DNA of 64,000 nt, taken from NCBI RefSeq assembly GCF_040802235.1, contig NC_133165.1, positions 17,765,623-17,829,622 on the forward strand, given 5' to 3'. The notes below the pieces were generated by a model. It ran no database searches, was not told the DNA's origin, and saw only the letters and a program-made list of their open reading frames with translations. This document shows positions 23,575 through 34,650 of this stretch, piece by piece. Made by a program: the position numbers and the translations under genes. Position 1 is the stretch's first letter; each line of letters starts with the position of its first letter. Source of the DNA: Manis javanica (taxonomy: Eukaryota; Chordata; Mammalia; Pholidota; Manidae).

Positions 23575-26500
23575 GAATCTAAAGCCTGCAATGGACTGAA
23601 TGCACCAATCAAAAGACACAGTCACTGAATGGATAAAAAAGCAAGACCCATCTATATGCTGCTTACAAGAAACTCACCTCAAACCCAAAGACATGCACAG
23701 ACTACAAGTCAAGGGATGGAAAAACATATTTCAGGCAAACAACAGAGAGAAGAAAGCAGGGGTTGCAGTACTAATATCAGACAAAATAGACTTAAAAATA
23801 AAGAAAGTAACAAGACATAAAGAAGGACATTACATAATGATAAAGGGTTCAGTCCAACAATAGGATATAACCATTCTAAATATATATATGCACCCAACAC
23901 AGGAGCACCAGCATATGTGAAACAAATACTAACAGAACTAAAGGGGGAAATAGAATGCAATGCATTCATTTGAGGAGACTTCAACACGCCACTCACCCGA
24001 AAGGATAGATCCACTGGGCAGAAAATAAGTAAGGACACAGATGCACTGAACAACACACGAGAACAGATGGACCTAATACACATCTATAGAACTCTACATC
24101 CAAGAGCAACAGGATATACATTCTTCTCAAGTGCACATGGAACATTCTCCAGAATAGACCACATAGTATAGGTCACAAAAAGAGCCTCAGTAAATTCCCA
24201 AATATTGAAATTCTACCAACCAACTTTTCAGACCAGAAAGGTATAAAAGTAGAAATAAATTCTACAAAGAAAACAAAAAGGCTCACAAACACATGGAGGC
24301 TTAACAACATGCTCCTAAATAATCAATGAATCAATGAACAAATTAAAATAGAGATCAAGGAATATACAGAAACAAATGACAACAACAACACAAAGCCCCA
24401 ACTTCTGTGGGATGCAGCAAAAGCAGTCTTAAGAGGAAAGTATATAGTGATCCAGGCACACGTGAAGAAGGAAGAACAATCCCAAATGAATAATCTAACA
24501 TCACAATTATCGAAACTGGAGAAAGATGAACAAATGAGTCCTAAAGTCAGCAGAAGGAGTGACATAATAAAGATCAGAATAGAAATAAACAAAATTGAGA
24601 AGAATAAAACAATAGCAAAAATCAATGAATCCAAGAGCTGGTTCTTTGAGAAAATGAACAAAATAGATAAGCCTCTAGCCAAACTTATTAAGAGAAAAAG
24701 AGAATCAACACAAATCAACAGAATCAGAAATGAGAATGGAGAAACCATGACAGACTCCACAGAAATACAAAGAATTATTAAAGACTACTATGAAAACCTA
24801 TATGCCAACAAGCTGGAAAACCTAGAAGAAATGGACAACTTCCTAGAAAAATACAACCTTCCAAGACTGACCAAGGAAGAAACACAAAAGTTAAACAAAC
24901 CAATTATGAGCAAAGAAATTGAAATGGTAATCAAAAAACTACAAAAGAGCAAAACCCCTGGGCCAGACGGATTTACCTCGGAATTTTATCAGACACACAG
25001 AGAAGACATAATACCTGTTATGTTTAAAGTTTTCCAAAAAATAGAAGAGGAGGGAATACTCCCAAACTCATTCTATGAAGCCAACATCACCCTAATACCA
25101 AAACCAGGCAAAGACCCCACCAAAAAAGAAAACTACAGACCAATATCCCTGATGAATGTAGATGCAAAAATACTTAATAAAATATTAGCAAACCGAATTC
25201 AAAAATACATCAAAGGGATCGTACACCATGACCAAGTGGGATTCATCCCAGGGATGCAAGGATGGTACAACATTCGAAAGTCCATCAACATCATCCACCA
25301 CATCAACAAAAAGAAAGACCAAAACCACATGATCATATCCATAGATGCTGAAAAAGCATTTGACAAAGTTCAACATCCATTCATGATAAAAACCCTCAGC
25401 AAAATGGGAATAGAGGGCAAGTACCTTAACATAATAAAGGCCATTTATGATAAACCCACAGCCAACATTGTATTGAACAGAGAGAAGCTGAAAGTTTTTC
25501 CTCTGAGATCGGGAACTAGACAGGGATGCCCACTCTCCCGATTGTTATTTAACATAGTACTGGAGGTCCTAGCCACGGCAATCAGACCAAACAAAAAAAT
25601 ATAAGGAATCCAGATTGGTAAAGAAGAAGTTAAACTGTCACTATTTGCAGATGACATGATATTGTACATAAAAAACCCTAAAGACTCCACCCCAAAACTA
25701 CTAGAACTGATATCAGAATACAGCAAAGTTGCAGGATACAAAATTAACACACAAAAATCTGTAGCTTTCCTATACACTAACAATGAACCAGCAGAAAGAG
25801 AAATCAGGAAAACAATTCCATTCACAATTGCATCAAAGAAAATAAAATACCTAGGAATAAACCCAACCAAAGAAGTGAAAGACATACTCTGAAAACTACA
25901 AGTCACTCTTAGAGAAATTAAAGGGGACACTAACAAATGGAAACTCATCCCATGCTCGTGGCTAGGAAGAATTTATATCATCAAAATGACCATCATGCCC
26001 AAAGCAATATACAGATTTGATGCAACCCCTATGAAACTACCAGCAATATTCTAAATTAACTGGAACAAATAATTCAAAAATTCATATGGAAACACCAAAG
26101 ACCCCGTATAGCCAAAGCAATCCTGATAAAGAAGAATAAAGTGGAGGGAATCACACTCCCCAACTTCAAGCTCTACTACAAAGCCATAGTAATCAAGACA
26201 ATTTGGTACTGGCACATGAACAGAGCCACAGACCAGTGGAACAGATTAGAGACTCCAGACATTAACCCAAACATATATGGTCAATTAATATTTGATAAAG
26301 GAGCCATGGACATACAATGGTGAAATGACAGTCTCTTCAACAGATGGTGCTGTCAAAACTGGACAGCTACATGTAGGAGAATGAAACTGGACCATTGTCT
26401 AACCCCGTATACAAAAGTAAATTCAAAATGGATCAAAGACCTGAATGTAAGTCATGAAACCATAAAACTCTTTGAAAAAAACATAGGCAAAAATCTCTTA

Positions 26501-27338
26501 GACATAAACATGAGTGACCTCTTCTTGAGCATAACTCCCCGGGCAAGGAAAACAAGAGCAAAAGTGAACAAGTGGGACTATATTAAGCTGAAAAGCTTCT
26601 GTACAGCAAAAGACACCATCAATAGAACAAAAGGTATCATACAGTATGGGAGAATATATTTGTAAATGAGAGATCCGATAAAGGCTTGACATCCAAAATA
26701 TATAAAGAGCTCACACAACTCAAGAAACAAAAGACAAATAATCCAATTACAAAATGGGCTGAGGAACTGAACAGACAGTTCTCTAGAAAAGAAGTACAGA
26801 TGCCAACAGACACATTAAAAGATGCTCCACATCGCTAATTATCAGAGAAATGCAAATTAAAACTGCATTGAGATATCACCTCACACCAGTAAGGATGGCT
26901 ACCATCCAAAAGACAAACAACAACAAATGTTGGCGAGGCTGTGGAGAAAGGGGAACCCTCCTACACTGCTAGTGGGAATGTAAATTAGTTCAACCATTGT
27001 GGAAAGCAGTACGGAGGTTCCTCAAAATGCTCCAAATAGACTTACCATTTGACCCAGGAATTCCACTTCTAGGAATTTACCCTAAGAATGCAGCACTCAA
27101 GTTTGAAAAAGACAGATGCACCCCTATGTTTATCCCAGCACTATTTACAATAGCCAAGAATTGGAAGCAACCTAAGTGTCCAACAGTAGATGAATGGATA
27201 AAAAAGATGTGGTACATATACACAATGGAATATTATTCAGCCATAAGAAGAAAACAAATCCTACCATTTGCAACAACATGGATGGAGCTAGAGGGTATTA
27301 TGCTCAGTGAAATAAGCCTAGCAGAAAAAGAGAAATGA
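23575..27338 (+). pseudogene. L1-a ORF2 (endonuclease-reverse transcriptase), interrupted
   Basis: ORF2p supplies endonuclease and reverse transcriptase for target-primed insertion. The N-terminus is damaged: N-A-P-I-K-R-H remains at about 23600, just after a scrambled start. The endonuclease block (23600-24300) keeps Q-E-T-H but has stops near 23862 and 23973 (a TGA just before the GDFN block). The longest open part is 24447-25604 (385 codons). It carries PGPDGF (about 24960), [46 protein letters not shown] and RQGCPLS. A TAA at 25602 precedes L-F-A-D-D-M (about 25645), the intact catalytic motif. The C-terminal portion has further stops (25890 and 26321) and ends at 27338 with a typical SEISLAEKEK tail. 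Confidence 0.93.
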
Positions 27339-27711
27339 TTTCACTCATCTGTGGAGTATAAGAACAAAGGAAAAACTGAAGGAACAAAACAGCAGCAGAA
27401 TCACAGAACCCAAGAATGGACTAATAGGTACCAAAGGGAATGGGACTGAGGAGGAAGGGTGGGTAGGGAGGGATAAGGGGGGGAAGAAGAAAGGGGGTAT
27501 TATGATTACATGCATAATGGTGGGGGAGAAAGGGGAAGGCTGCACAACACAGAGAAGACAAGTAGTGATTCTACAACATTTTGTTATGCTGATGGACAGT
27601 GACTGTAAAGGGGTTTGTGCGGAGGACCTGGTATAGGGGAGAGCCTACTAAACATAATATTCTTCATGTAATTGTAGATTAATGATAACAAAACAAAAGA
27701 AAACAAAAAAA
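27339..27711 (+). repeat. L1-a 3' UTR and tail
   Basis: Starts after the ORF2 stop with tttcactcatctgtggagta. It holds a G-rich block (gggaggataagggggggaag type, 27445-27540) and ends attgtagattaatgataaca followed by an A-rich tail. The G-rich block matches, in inverse, the C-rich block of L1-b at 36840-36900. Confidence 0.85.
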
Positions 27712-27879
27712 TATGAGGAAAAGGGAGATTACTCCCTGATAGGATAAAACTAACTGCAAATCAATGATTAATGCATGCTTTAAATATCCTTAAATTTGAT
27801 CATTTAAAGGGTGTCAGATGATCAACTATGGAAATACATTTTCTGATAATATTCCTTTCTCTTAAAAAAAAGAAAAGCA
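27712..27879. other. Spacer between L1-a and retrocopy B
   Basis: AT-rich sequence with no recognisable feature. An A-run (27865-27875) borders the apparent start of retrocopy B. Confidence 0.4.
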
Positions 27880-28156
27880 GTTCCTGTGTGGTGATCTCCA
27901 ATAAGTTCTTCACAATGGTATAAAGGGCATATCAAAGTGTGGGCAAAGGGTTTGTTTGTGTTTATACAGAGGATCAAAGCCTAATTTAACTACCCAGAAA
28001 ATGAATTAAGATACGATATGAAGAAGAACTTCCAACATCAGCATTCTCTGGAAGAGTCATTGCAGAAGATGATCATCAAAAAACATCAACAAAGATCCTG
28101 GCGCTGTTTCAGTTGTAGCTGCATTCATCCCACCAGTTCCTGGACTTGCAGTTGGA

Positions 28157-28432
28157 ATGAAGAAGGAGATATCTAAGCTGGCCTGTGCTTTCAGTAAAAC
28201 AACAAATTTGACTGGATCTGTACTGTTGGAACTGAACCAAGAATTAGGAGAAGTGCAAGTTGCAGCGCTCCAAAATCTTGCAACTATAGACTATCTACTG
28301 TTAAAAGAACATATGGTATGTGAACAGTTCCCAGGAATGTGTTGTTTTAATTTGTCTGATTTTTCTCAAACTATTCAAGTTCAGTTAGACAATATCCATC
28401 ATATCATTGATAAGTTTTCACAAATGCCTTGA
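28157..28432 (+). pseudogene. ERV env TM ectodomain remnant in retrocopy B
   Basis: A 91-codon open frame covers the middle of a retroviral TM subunit. Around residues 20-50 is a leucine/glutamine heptad region (VLLELNQELGEVQ). A CX6CC motif follows at C55, C62 and C63, then a potential N-glycosylation site N-L-S at 65-67 and a second helical region to the stop (TGA at 28430-28432). CX6CC marks gamma-type TM proteins, found in gammaretroviruses, deltaretroviruses and type-D betaretroviruses. The frame closes before the membrane span, which is open in copy A. Upstream in-frame DNA gives a hydrophobic proline-containing stretch that may be the fusion peptide. Confidence 0.82.
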
Positions 28433-29191
28433 GCGCCTAACTAGTTTTCTTGGTTTCACTGGAGATGGCTGGTAATTGTAGGTCTGCTTTGGTTATGTAG
28501 CTGTATTCCTATTATGTTAATGTGTGTATGCAATTTAATTATAATTAGTAGTTTAAAACCTATACATGCTTATGTTACTCTACAAGAAGATATGTCAAAG
28601 AAATAATCAATCTTCCCATGTTTTCTTTCGTCTGCTACTTCTATAGCTTTTCTTCTTCCTTCCTAATTACAACCCGTAAGTAGAATTCGTGCCTCTTATC
28701 GAAATTACCAAGTATCATAATTCCTCCAAGTGGTAAAGATACCTCAAGACAAATGCTGGGCATAGAAACCACAGGGCATAAATCTGCAAAGAAGTGAAAA
28801 GCTAACCTTTTCAAACAATATTGCTTCTCTCTCACTTACCAACTTTACATTTCCCTGTATGGCCCCGGAAGATGACTGGTTAGCCAGAGACGGGTAAGAT
28901 TCCTCAAGGGAGGAACAACCTAAGACAGGCACAGTCACAGGGGGGCCATCAGGTGAGATATTGGGGATCAACAGAGGTGAGGCTTAGAACCTTACCCCCC
29001 CTGTTTTGAGAGAAATCTTCTGCATCCATGGATGTTTTGTTGCCCTTTGTCTAGCTTGGATTAATACTTAGTCTATAGGCACACACCTGATCATCTACAT
29101 TTGCCTTCTTACAGCACTAAACTATGTTTTCTACCTTTGTCTTGCATCTACCTACCACTGCAGCATTTTATTAAGAAATAATAATAATAAT

Positions 29192-29201
29192 AAGGGAGAA
29201 A
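29192..29201 (+). promoter_or_regulatory. Polypurine tract before U3 in retrocopy B
   Basis: aagggagaaa sits immediately before the TGTGGGATT start of the LTR, where plus-strand DNA priming occurs in retroviruses. The equivalent in copy A is aggagaaa. The shared position supports the placement of the U3 boundary. Confidence 0.7.
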
Positions 29202-29510
29202 TGTGGGATTCACATATAAATCAAGTATAAAAATCAAGCGAATAATCATATTTGACCTGCTTGTTCATGATGCGTGATCAAAACTGAAAGTTTCTGTGAT
29301 GACTGCCCTTGTACTGTTCACCATGTAAGAACTTATTCACTATGTAAGAACTTGTTCGCCATTTAAGAACTTGTTCATTATGCTTCAAAAGATTGGAGAC
29401 TGTTGAGAATTAGGCTTGGGGTTGATTAATGATTGTGCATTGAGTCCCCTATACAGAATTTTATTGTTGTTAACAACCATTTGAACAATAAATATGAGAG
29501 ATGCCCTCTC
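29202..29510 (+). repeat. U3-R part of the LTR of retrocopy B
   Basis: 309 bp starting TGTGGGATTCAC and ending gatgccctctc. It includes three roughly 19-bp units around 'caccatgtaagaacttgtt' (29317-29381) and AATAAA at 29487-29492. The A-tail starts 18 nt after that signal. U5 is missing. Confidence 0.82.
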
Positions 29511-29534
29511 AAAAAATAATAATAATAATAATGA
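29511..29534. repeat. A-rich/(AAT)n tail of retrocopy B
   Basis: aaaaaa followed by (taa)n, a decayed poly(A) tail turned into a short AAT microsatellite. Confidence 0.75.
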
Positions 29535-29689
29535 ATGTGAATTAACAAGACAAGGAAATGTGAGAAACGCGGACATAGAGATCAGCAGGTACAAAGGTCC
29601 AATATGAAAAGAGGCCAAAATGATTGTAGCTGAGTGAACAAGGGAGGGGAGTTATAGGAGGCGGGAGGTATTCAGAGTCCAAGTCCAAG

Positions 29690-29990
29690 AGTTTTTCTTG
29701 GTATGAAAAGCAGCACAGAAGCTATTGCAATTATGAAAAGGGTAATGAACATTACATTTATATTACAAAAGGGTCACAGGGAGACGCAATTTTCATAGCT
29801 ACTGGTAGATCAGAGGTTATTAGGGTAGTGGAAATGGCAATAGAAGTGTGGATTCAAGGAAAATCTAAAAGATTAAATTGGCAGGACTCAGTAATGGGTA
29901 GGAATTGTAGAGGATTGGAAGGCATAGGAATCATGAGTAATTCCTAGGTTACTGTGCTGAGCAACTACATTGCTTATTGCTCCCTTCCCC
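29690..29990 (+). repeat. Old interspersed repeat, family not assigned
   Basis: Blocks cagcacagaagctattgcaa, ggttattagggtagtggaaa and tgtggattcaaggaaaatct follow the pattern of the old repeat seen at 13590-14670. The family is not named. Confidence 0.35.
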
Positions 29991-30019
29991 AATATAATGG
30001 GAATAGTTAAACAGCACTT

Positions 30020-30480
30020 ATAAGGAAGGAAATCTTTTTCCCTCCAACCTCCAATAGAAGTGCAATGGCTGGGACCTATGAATCAGATAGCTAAAAACAA
30101 ATTAATAAGAGAAAAACATTTTAATTATGTAAGTATGCACAAAAGTTCAAAGAAAAATGTGGCTCAAGGCAGCTGCCAGATAATTGAGGCTATATATCAT
30201 GTTAGGTCAAACAAAGGAAAAGGGGGTGTGGGCTTCTGGGTAGGAACAGCAAGTTATGAGGAAGGGATGGGGCTGTATGGTGCGTAAGGGGTGTCCCTTA
30301 TGCAGCTCAGAGGCTCCTGGTGGATGGCAGTTGTCTCCAGGAGGAGCGCTCTCTTGGCAAGGAGACTTCCTTACAAATAGAAATCTCCTTTATAAAAGGA
30401 AACTTACACTCTTTAGACAGCAGAAGGTTAAGAGCTTTCTGCTTCTGTTCCAGGGAGAGCCTTGAACACACAAATAAACA
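30020..30480 (+). repeat. ERV1-like LTR or internal fragment
   Basis: Recognisable but unnamed ERV-type text: gacctatgaatcagatagct, aaacaaattaataagagaaa, cagctcagaggctcctggtg, ctttataaaaggaaacttac and gctttctgcttctgttccag. The three short overlapping frames here (30060-30502) are by-products. Confidence 0.45.
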
Positions 30481-31719
30481 AAACTTTGAAAGAAAGCAAT
30501 AATTTGAAAGGCAGTCAAATAAACATTTGAAGATAAGGGGGGAAAATCACCATTTTTGTTCTAGAAAATAAAAAAGGAATATGTAATTGAACACTATTTA
30601 AAAGTTCAAGTTGACCAGAGGATCTTTTCCTTGAATTTGTTTTAGTGTTTCGAACTGGTTACATGAGTTCCTATAGATTAAAGAGGGTCTGATTTCATAA
30701 ATTCCCAGATGAGATCCCTCCCTAGAACTAGAGATTCATATAGGCAACCTCTCACTCGCCATCTCTGCTAGGTTGTTAAACAGATATCTCAAAGGCACCT
30801 TGTCAAACCTGAGCTCCTGAGGCCGCCCACCCTGCCGTCTCCACCATTCCAGTTAACAGAAGTATGATCCTTTCAGCTTTACACGGCGGAAACCTTCAGA
30901 GTTGTGTTAGGACGCTCTGGACACACAGCGCACCAACCTGCTATGTAGACAACATATTTAAGAGGATATCAGTTTGCTTGACTGAAATGTGAAGTTCAAG
31001 GTGAGGGCAATTCAGGTAAAATGAATTTGGATTAGTTAGCAGGAACTGATTATAAAATGCACTATAGGAACTTTATACTAGATAATGGGGAGACATTGGA
31101 AGATTTTAACAAAGGGAAATGACAAGGTATTATTTTCATTTTAAAAAATACCATAAACAACAATTTAGGTAATGTATTAGAGAAGGGCCAGGAAGGGATA
31201 CTGTTGTTTTTGAAAGGATTTTGCCTACAATAAGACAACTCTGTACTGAAAGATAAAGGGCCAAAAACGTTACTAAAGGTGTTAATCCATCCACCACATT
31301 AAACACAAACAAAATTCTTAGGAAAAAAAAGTGCTGCAATGACAGGTTTCTAAGCCTGTGTTGCACTGAAATAAAAAGTAATTTTGAAGTAATAAACAAA
31401 TATAATTGTTACAATGATCTGGGTACCCATGGGAGCTGAGGAACTAATTATTTTTACCCTCTAAAGTGCCTGCTGCTCTTCATCAAGTTTGCAAGAGAAA
31501 TGCTTTAATTCGTTGCTTTTACATAAATCCCCTGGAAGTACCTTCTCAATCAGTGCATTTCTTACAAAAGGAATTGATTTTCCAACTCTTTCCGACTTTT
31601 CAATTAGCATATTTACATTTGCACTTGTAGGGACCAAGGGCAGGCTGCCCCATTATGTGCCACTGTGATTCGCAGACTATTTTGAGCTGAAAACTAGCAA
31701 GGCCCAAAAAGCCTCAGCA
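30481..31719. other. Gene-free stretch
   Basis: No exon or RNA gene is seen. About 31060-31145 resembles part of the unnamed old repeat at 14335 and 29690 (agacattggaagattttaac). Confidence 0.35.
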
Positions 31720-32185
31720 AGGTACTTTGACCTCCCACCCCCACAACTGCATAGAAAGAATTAGGTGGAGGGGCTGCCCCAGGAGGAGGACCATCACTGT
31801 AGCAGCCATACTATAAAGGAGGGGTGGTACACAGGGAGGAATGTGAGAAAGCAAGTTTGTTAAAATTCCTCTCTGTGCCCCCTCATTGTTTCTGTGCAGC
31901 CTGTCAAGTATTTTATTTACCAAACATTCATGCTTTCTTATTTCTGTGAATTACTTCCCTTTTCCTTTGGAGTCTCAGGCCCCTATCCCCTTCTCCTTGG
32001 TTACAGATGACAAATATACCTCAACATCCCTGACTGTCTTTGGAATTCTATGTCTATGGATTCCCTGTAAGTATATGATTAAACTTTGTTTTCTTTCCTG
32101 TTAATCTGTCTCACATCAGTTTGATTCTTAGACCAGCTGGGAAGAACCTCCAGGGGTAGGGGGAATGTCTCCCTCCCCAACACAC
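31720..32185 (+). repeat. ERV1-like LTR (MER4-type)
   Basis: The 3' half is diagnostic to me: gattaaactttgttttcttt cctgttaatctgtctcac, then ttgattcttagaccagctgg, gaagaacctccaggggtagg and an ending ccctccccaaca. It is forward-oriented and appears solitary. The 5' limit is uncertain. Confidence 0.65.
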
Positions 32186-32189
32186 TTCA

Positions 32190-32860
32190 TTAAATTCAGT
32201 TTTTCTTCAGGTAAAGTATCTTATCAACGTCTCATCCAAAAAGGTGTGGATTCCAGAATCGATCAAAATTTGAACATGAAATTTTCTCCCTTATGAATAG
32301 CGCGCACCTCTTCTCACCTTCTGCATGATCCTCACTGCTTTCCTTGAATAGAAACTAGAAACTTTGCCTCCAATGGTTTAGCCGCCTTAAAAGAACTGAA
32401 AAATTAAATTGCAAGTTGATACAAAAGTTTGATACATCATAAAAACTGCTGAGTAATTTTTTTTCAAAAAAATTAAACTCTCCAGGCATTAATTTTCCTT
32501 AATGTGACTTGTTCTCTTAAGAGCATAGAACTTAGTAAGTTAATTTGTACTACATCACAATCAAGAAGCAAAATTCCACCCTTCGTAATACTCACTAAAT
32601 ATATTGTAATAGTTAAGTATCAATATACATGTCTTCCATTATTACCTTCTTTAAGTACCTCCTAGAGGAAGATGAAGTAGCATTTAAGAGATGGGAGGGA
32701 GAAGCAGAAGGGGCAATTTTAAATTTAAACACATAAATAATAGTTTCAAATAGATCAAAGGTGATCTATTATACAAATAGCTCCGAGGCATCCCATAATA
32801 TGAGTCTGGACAAGAGGATGGCTTCCTCTTCCTCCTTCCTTCACCTTAGCTACATAGTGA
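32190..32860. other. Gene-free stretch
   Basis: AT-rich and unassigned. Confidence 0.4.
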
Positions 32861-32869
32861 CTCAGATTT

Positions 32870-33370
32870 GATTTTATTGAGCTACTACTTTCATCCATTT
32901 ATGAGCCTTCCAGATGCAAAATTGACATCACCTACCTGATGTCTTACCCTTCAGCTTAACTAAACTTTAGACAGACCGTTTTTCTTCCTAACTATAGCTT
33001 CCTGACACCCCTTTCCTTAGAGCATCTACTTTCTTCTTTCTCTGACCCTTTGAGACATAAATCTTCTGCAACCCAGGAATGGACCTGTGAGCCATTCCTT
33101 TGAAATATAATCATCAGGAAAATCTGAGCCTATCTCCCAGTGGCTGTGGGAGGGCACAGCCTAATCATGTTGCCCAGTTCCACCCCAGGTCTCTCAGAAA
33201 CTTCCCCCCAGCTCACCCCAGAGCTTAAAATCTCTCCTGCCTTCTCACTGAAATATAGTCCATTGTCTCTCTTTTAATGCAACCACTTTGACTTCTGTTA
33301 TAGTAGTCTTGAATAAAGTCTCCCTTTGTCTCTGTAACTCCATCAGTCTCAATTTTTCTTGAACAGGTAG
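32870..33370 (+). repeat. ERV1-like LTR
   Basis: Forward LTR-like layout: ctgtgagccattcctttgaa, gccctgtgggagggcacagcc-type block (33144-33164), ccccagagcttaaaatctct, a polyadenylation signal in gaataaagtctccctttgtc (33311-33330) and an end near tttttcttgaacaggtagca. This is typical of an ERV1 solo LTR. Adjacent minus-strand frames at 33225-33676 are incidental. Confidence 0.6.
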
Positions 33371-33689
33371 CAGACAGATGTCCCCCACTGATGGAGGTGG
33401 TCACAGCTCTGCTTGAGCATGGCTTTAATGGTGAAGCCCCCAGAGCATCAGAGATACAAGACAGGAGGTTTCCAGTAGGACGTGAGTTGGAATTCCACCT
33501 TCTAATCTGCAGGTGCTCCAGTAGATAACCCTGCTGTCCCATTCCCTCCCCTTGGGGAACAGGAGTGAATTATTTACCCTCTCCCTTGAGAATAAGATTG
33601 CTGCTTCATTATGCAGCCAACTTGGCAGGGCAGCCTGAGAGACTGTTGGCAAGAAAATTTTTCTTCTACCCTTCAAGTTTCTTCTTGCT

Positions 33690-34650
33690 GCTCTAAAAAT
33701 TAAATTGACTTGAACCAGATTAACAGGAGAAAATCAAGGGAGGGGCGAAAGTTTATCTTGAGCCCACAGGGTCTCCACTGCTTTCAGCACAAAACAGTCC
33801 ACAGGCCAAAGTGGCACGTTTTGGGGAGGCGTGCTCTGAACCTCTTAAAAAGTAAACATGGTAAGTGTTTATTAAATTAATTGACTGAAAATAAGTAAGT
33901 TTTAAACTCAGACAAGGAGCAGGCAGACCATTTTTGACATCTTCAAATGCTGTCTTTCAGGTCGGCTTAAATAAATTGAAGATACGAAATTTACAGAATC
34001 TGCTTAAAATATTTAAAGGGATTTAATTAAGCTACTTAGAGTAAAGGTGACTATTGTTTCTCCAAGGTTTTTGATTTAAAAATGACATGATAAAATTTGT
34101 GAAAATAGCTTGAAGATCTTAGAAAAACTTGGTTTTTAAATTTGCAAATCTAAAAAACTGTCAATCTAACCAAAAAATGTTAAAGTATATATTCATTTTC
34201 AAAAAGTATTCTAAAAACTCACAATAACTATTAAAGTACTGTGGGGTAAATTGCAGAATTTCCAGAATTCTCCTGCCTGGTCTTAACCATTTATATATCA
34301 ATAGGTGTTCACTGAAGAAGTCTCCAGGGCAAGGGGTGGAGAGAACAGCCATGCCCTCTTCCCCTCCATTTCTGGTATGTAATTTGTTTGACATCTGCCA
34401 GTCAGCAATGGCCCGCCAATGGTGTTCTTACCTAAAGGGGCAGGTGGGAAGCAGAGAGCCCCCTGTGGGGGCAGAGCATGAGAAGTGGCCAGAGGAGACC
34501 ACTGGCCTGGCCTAGCTAGCACATTCCAGCAAGCTGTGAGTAATAAAAAGCCTTTCTCCCAACCTACTCTTTCCCTTTACTGATTTCGGTTTCATTAGTT
34601 TCATCAGTTTCACAGGGGATTCCTACAGGGCTGGGAACACCCTTCCCACC
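33690..34650 (+). repeat. ERV1-like LTR with unassigned flanking piece
   Basis: The right end (34280-34640) looks like an LTR: cactggcctggcctagctag, a polyadenylation signal in gtaataaaaagcctttctcc (34541-34560), then ttactgatttcggtttcatt and acaggggattcc. The left block (33690-33850) with gaaccagattaacaggagaa is related ERV-type text. The AT-rich middle may be a separate insertion. Confidence 0.5.

Larger units (their letters stand above)
21581..27711 (+). mobile_element. Near full-length LINE-1 (L1-a)
   Basis: The element begins at aggtggagccaagatggcgg, the typical start of L1 5' UTRs. It then has a GC-rich 5' UTR of about 840 bp, ORF1, a short inter-ORF region, ORF2, and a 3' UTR with a G-rich tract (27445-27540), ending in an A-rich tail near 27711. 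Length is about 6.1 kb. ORF1 is cut short and ORF2 has stops, so it is not retrotransposition-competent. Long open stretches remain, so it is much younger than the L1 at 16.4-20 kb. I found no clear target-site duplication. L1-b on the minus strand has the same 5' start and 3' end. Confidence 0.95.
27880..29534 (+). mobile_element. ERV env-LTR retrocopy B with A-rich tail
   Basis: Forward-oriented second member of the family in retrocopy A. From 5' to 3' it has about 130 bp that may be the C-terminal end of pol (integrase), an abrupt jump to the fusion-peptide side of env TM (about 28100), and a TM ectodomain frame (28157-28432). A non-coding stretch, a purine-rich tract at 29192-29201, U3-R (29202-29510) and an A/AAT-rich tail follow. 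Most of env SU is absent. I could not find a duplication around B, so its 5' limit is approximate. Like A it ends at the polyadenylation site of R with no U5. The two copies have different frame breaks, so neither is under coding constraint. Confidence 0.82.
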
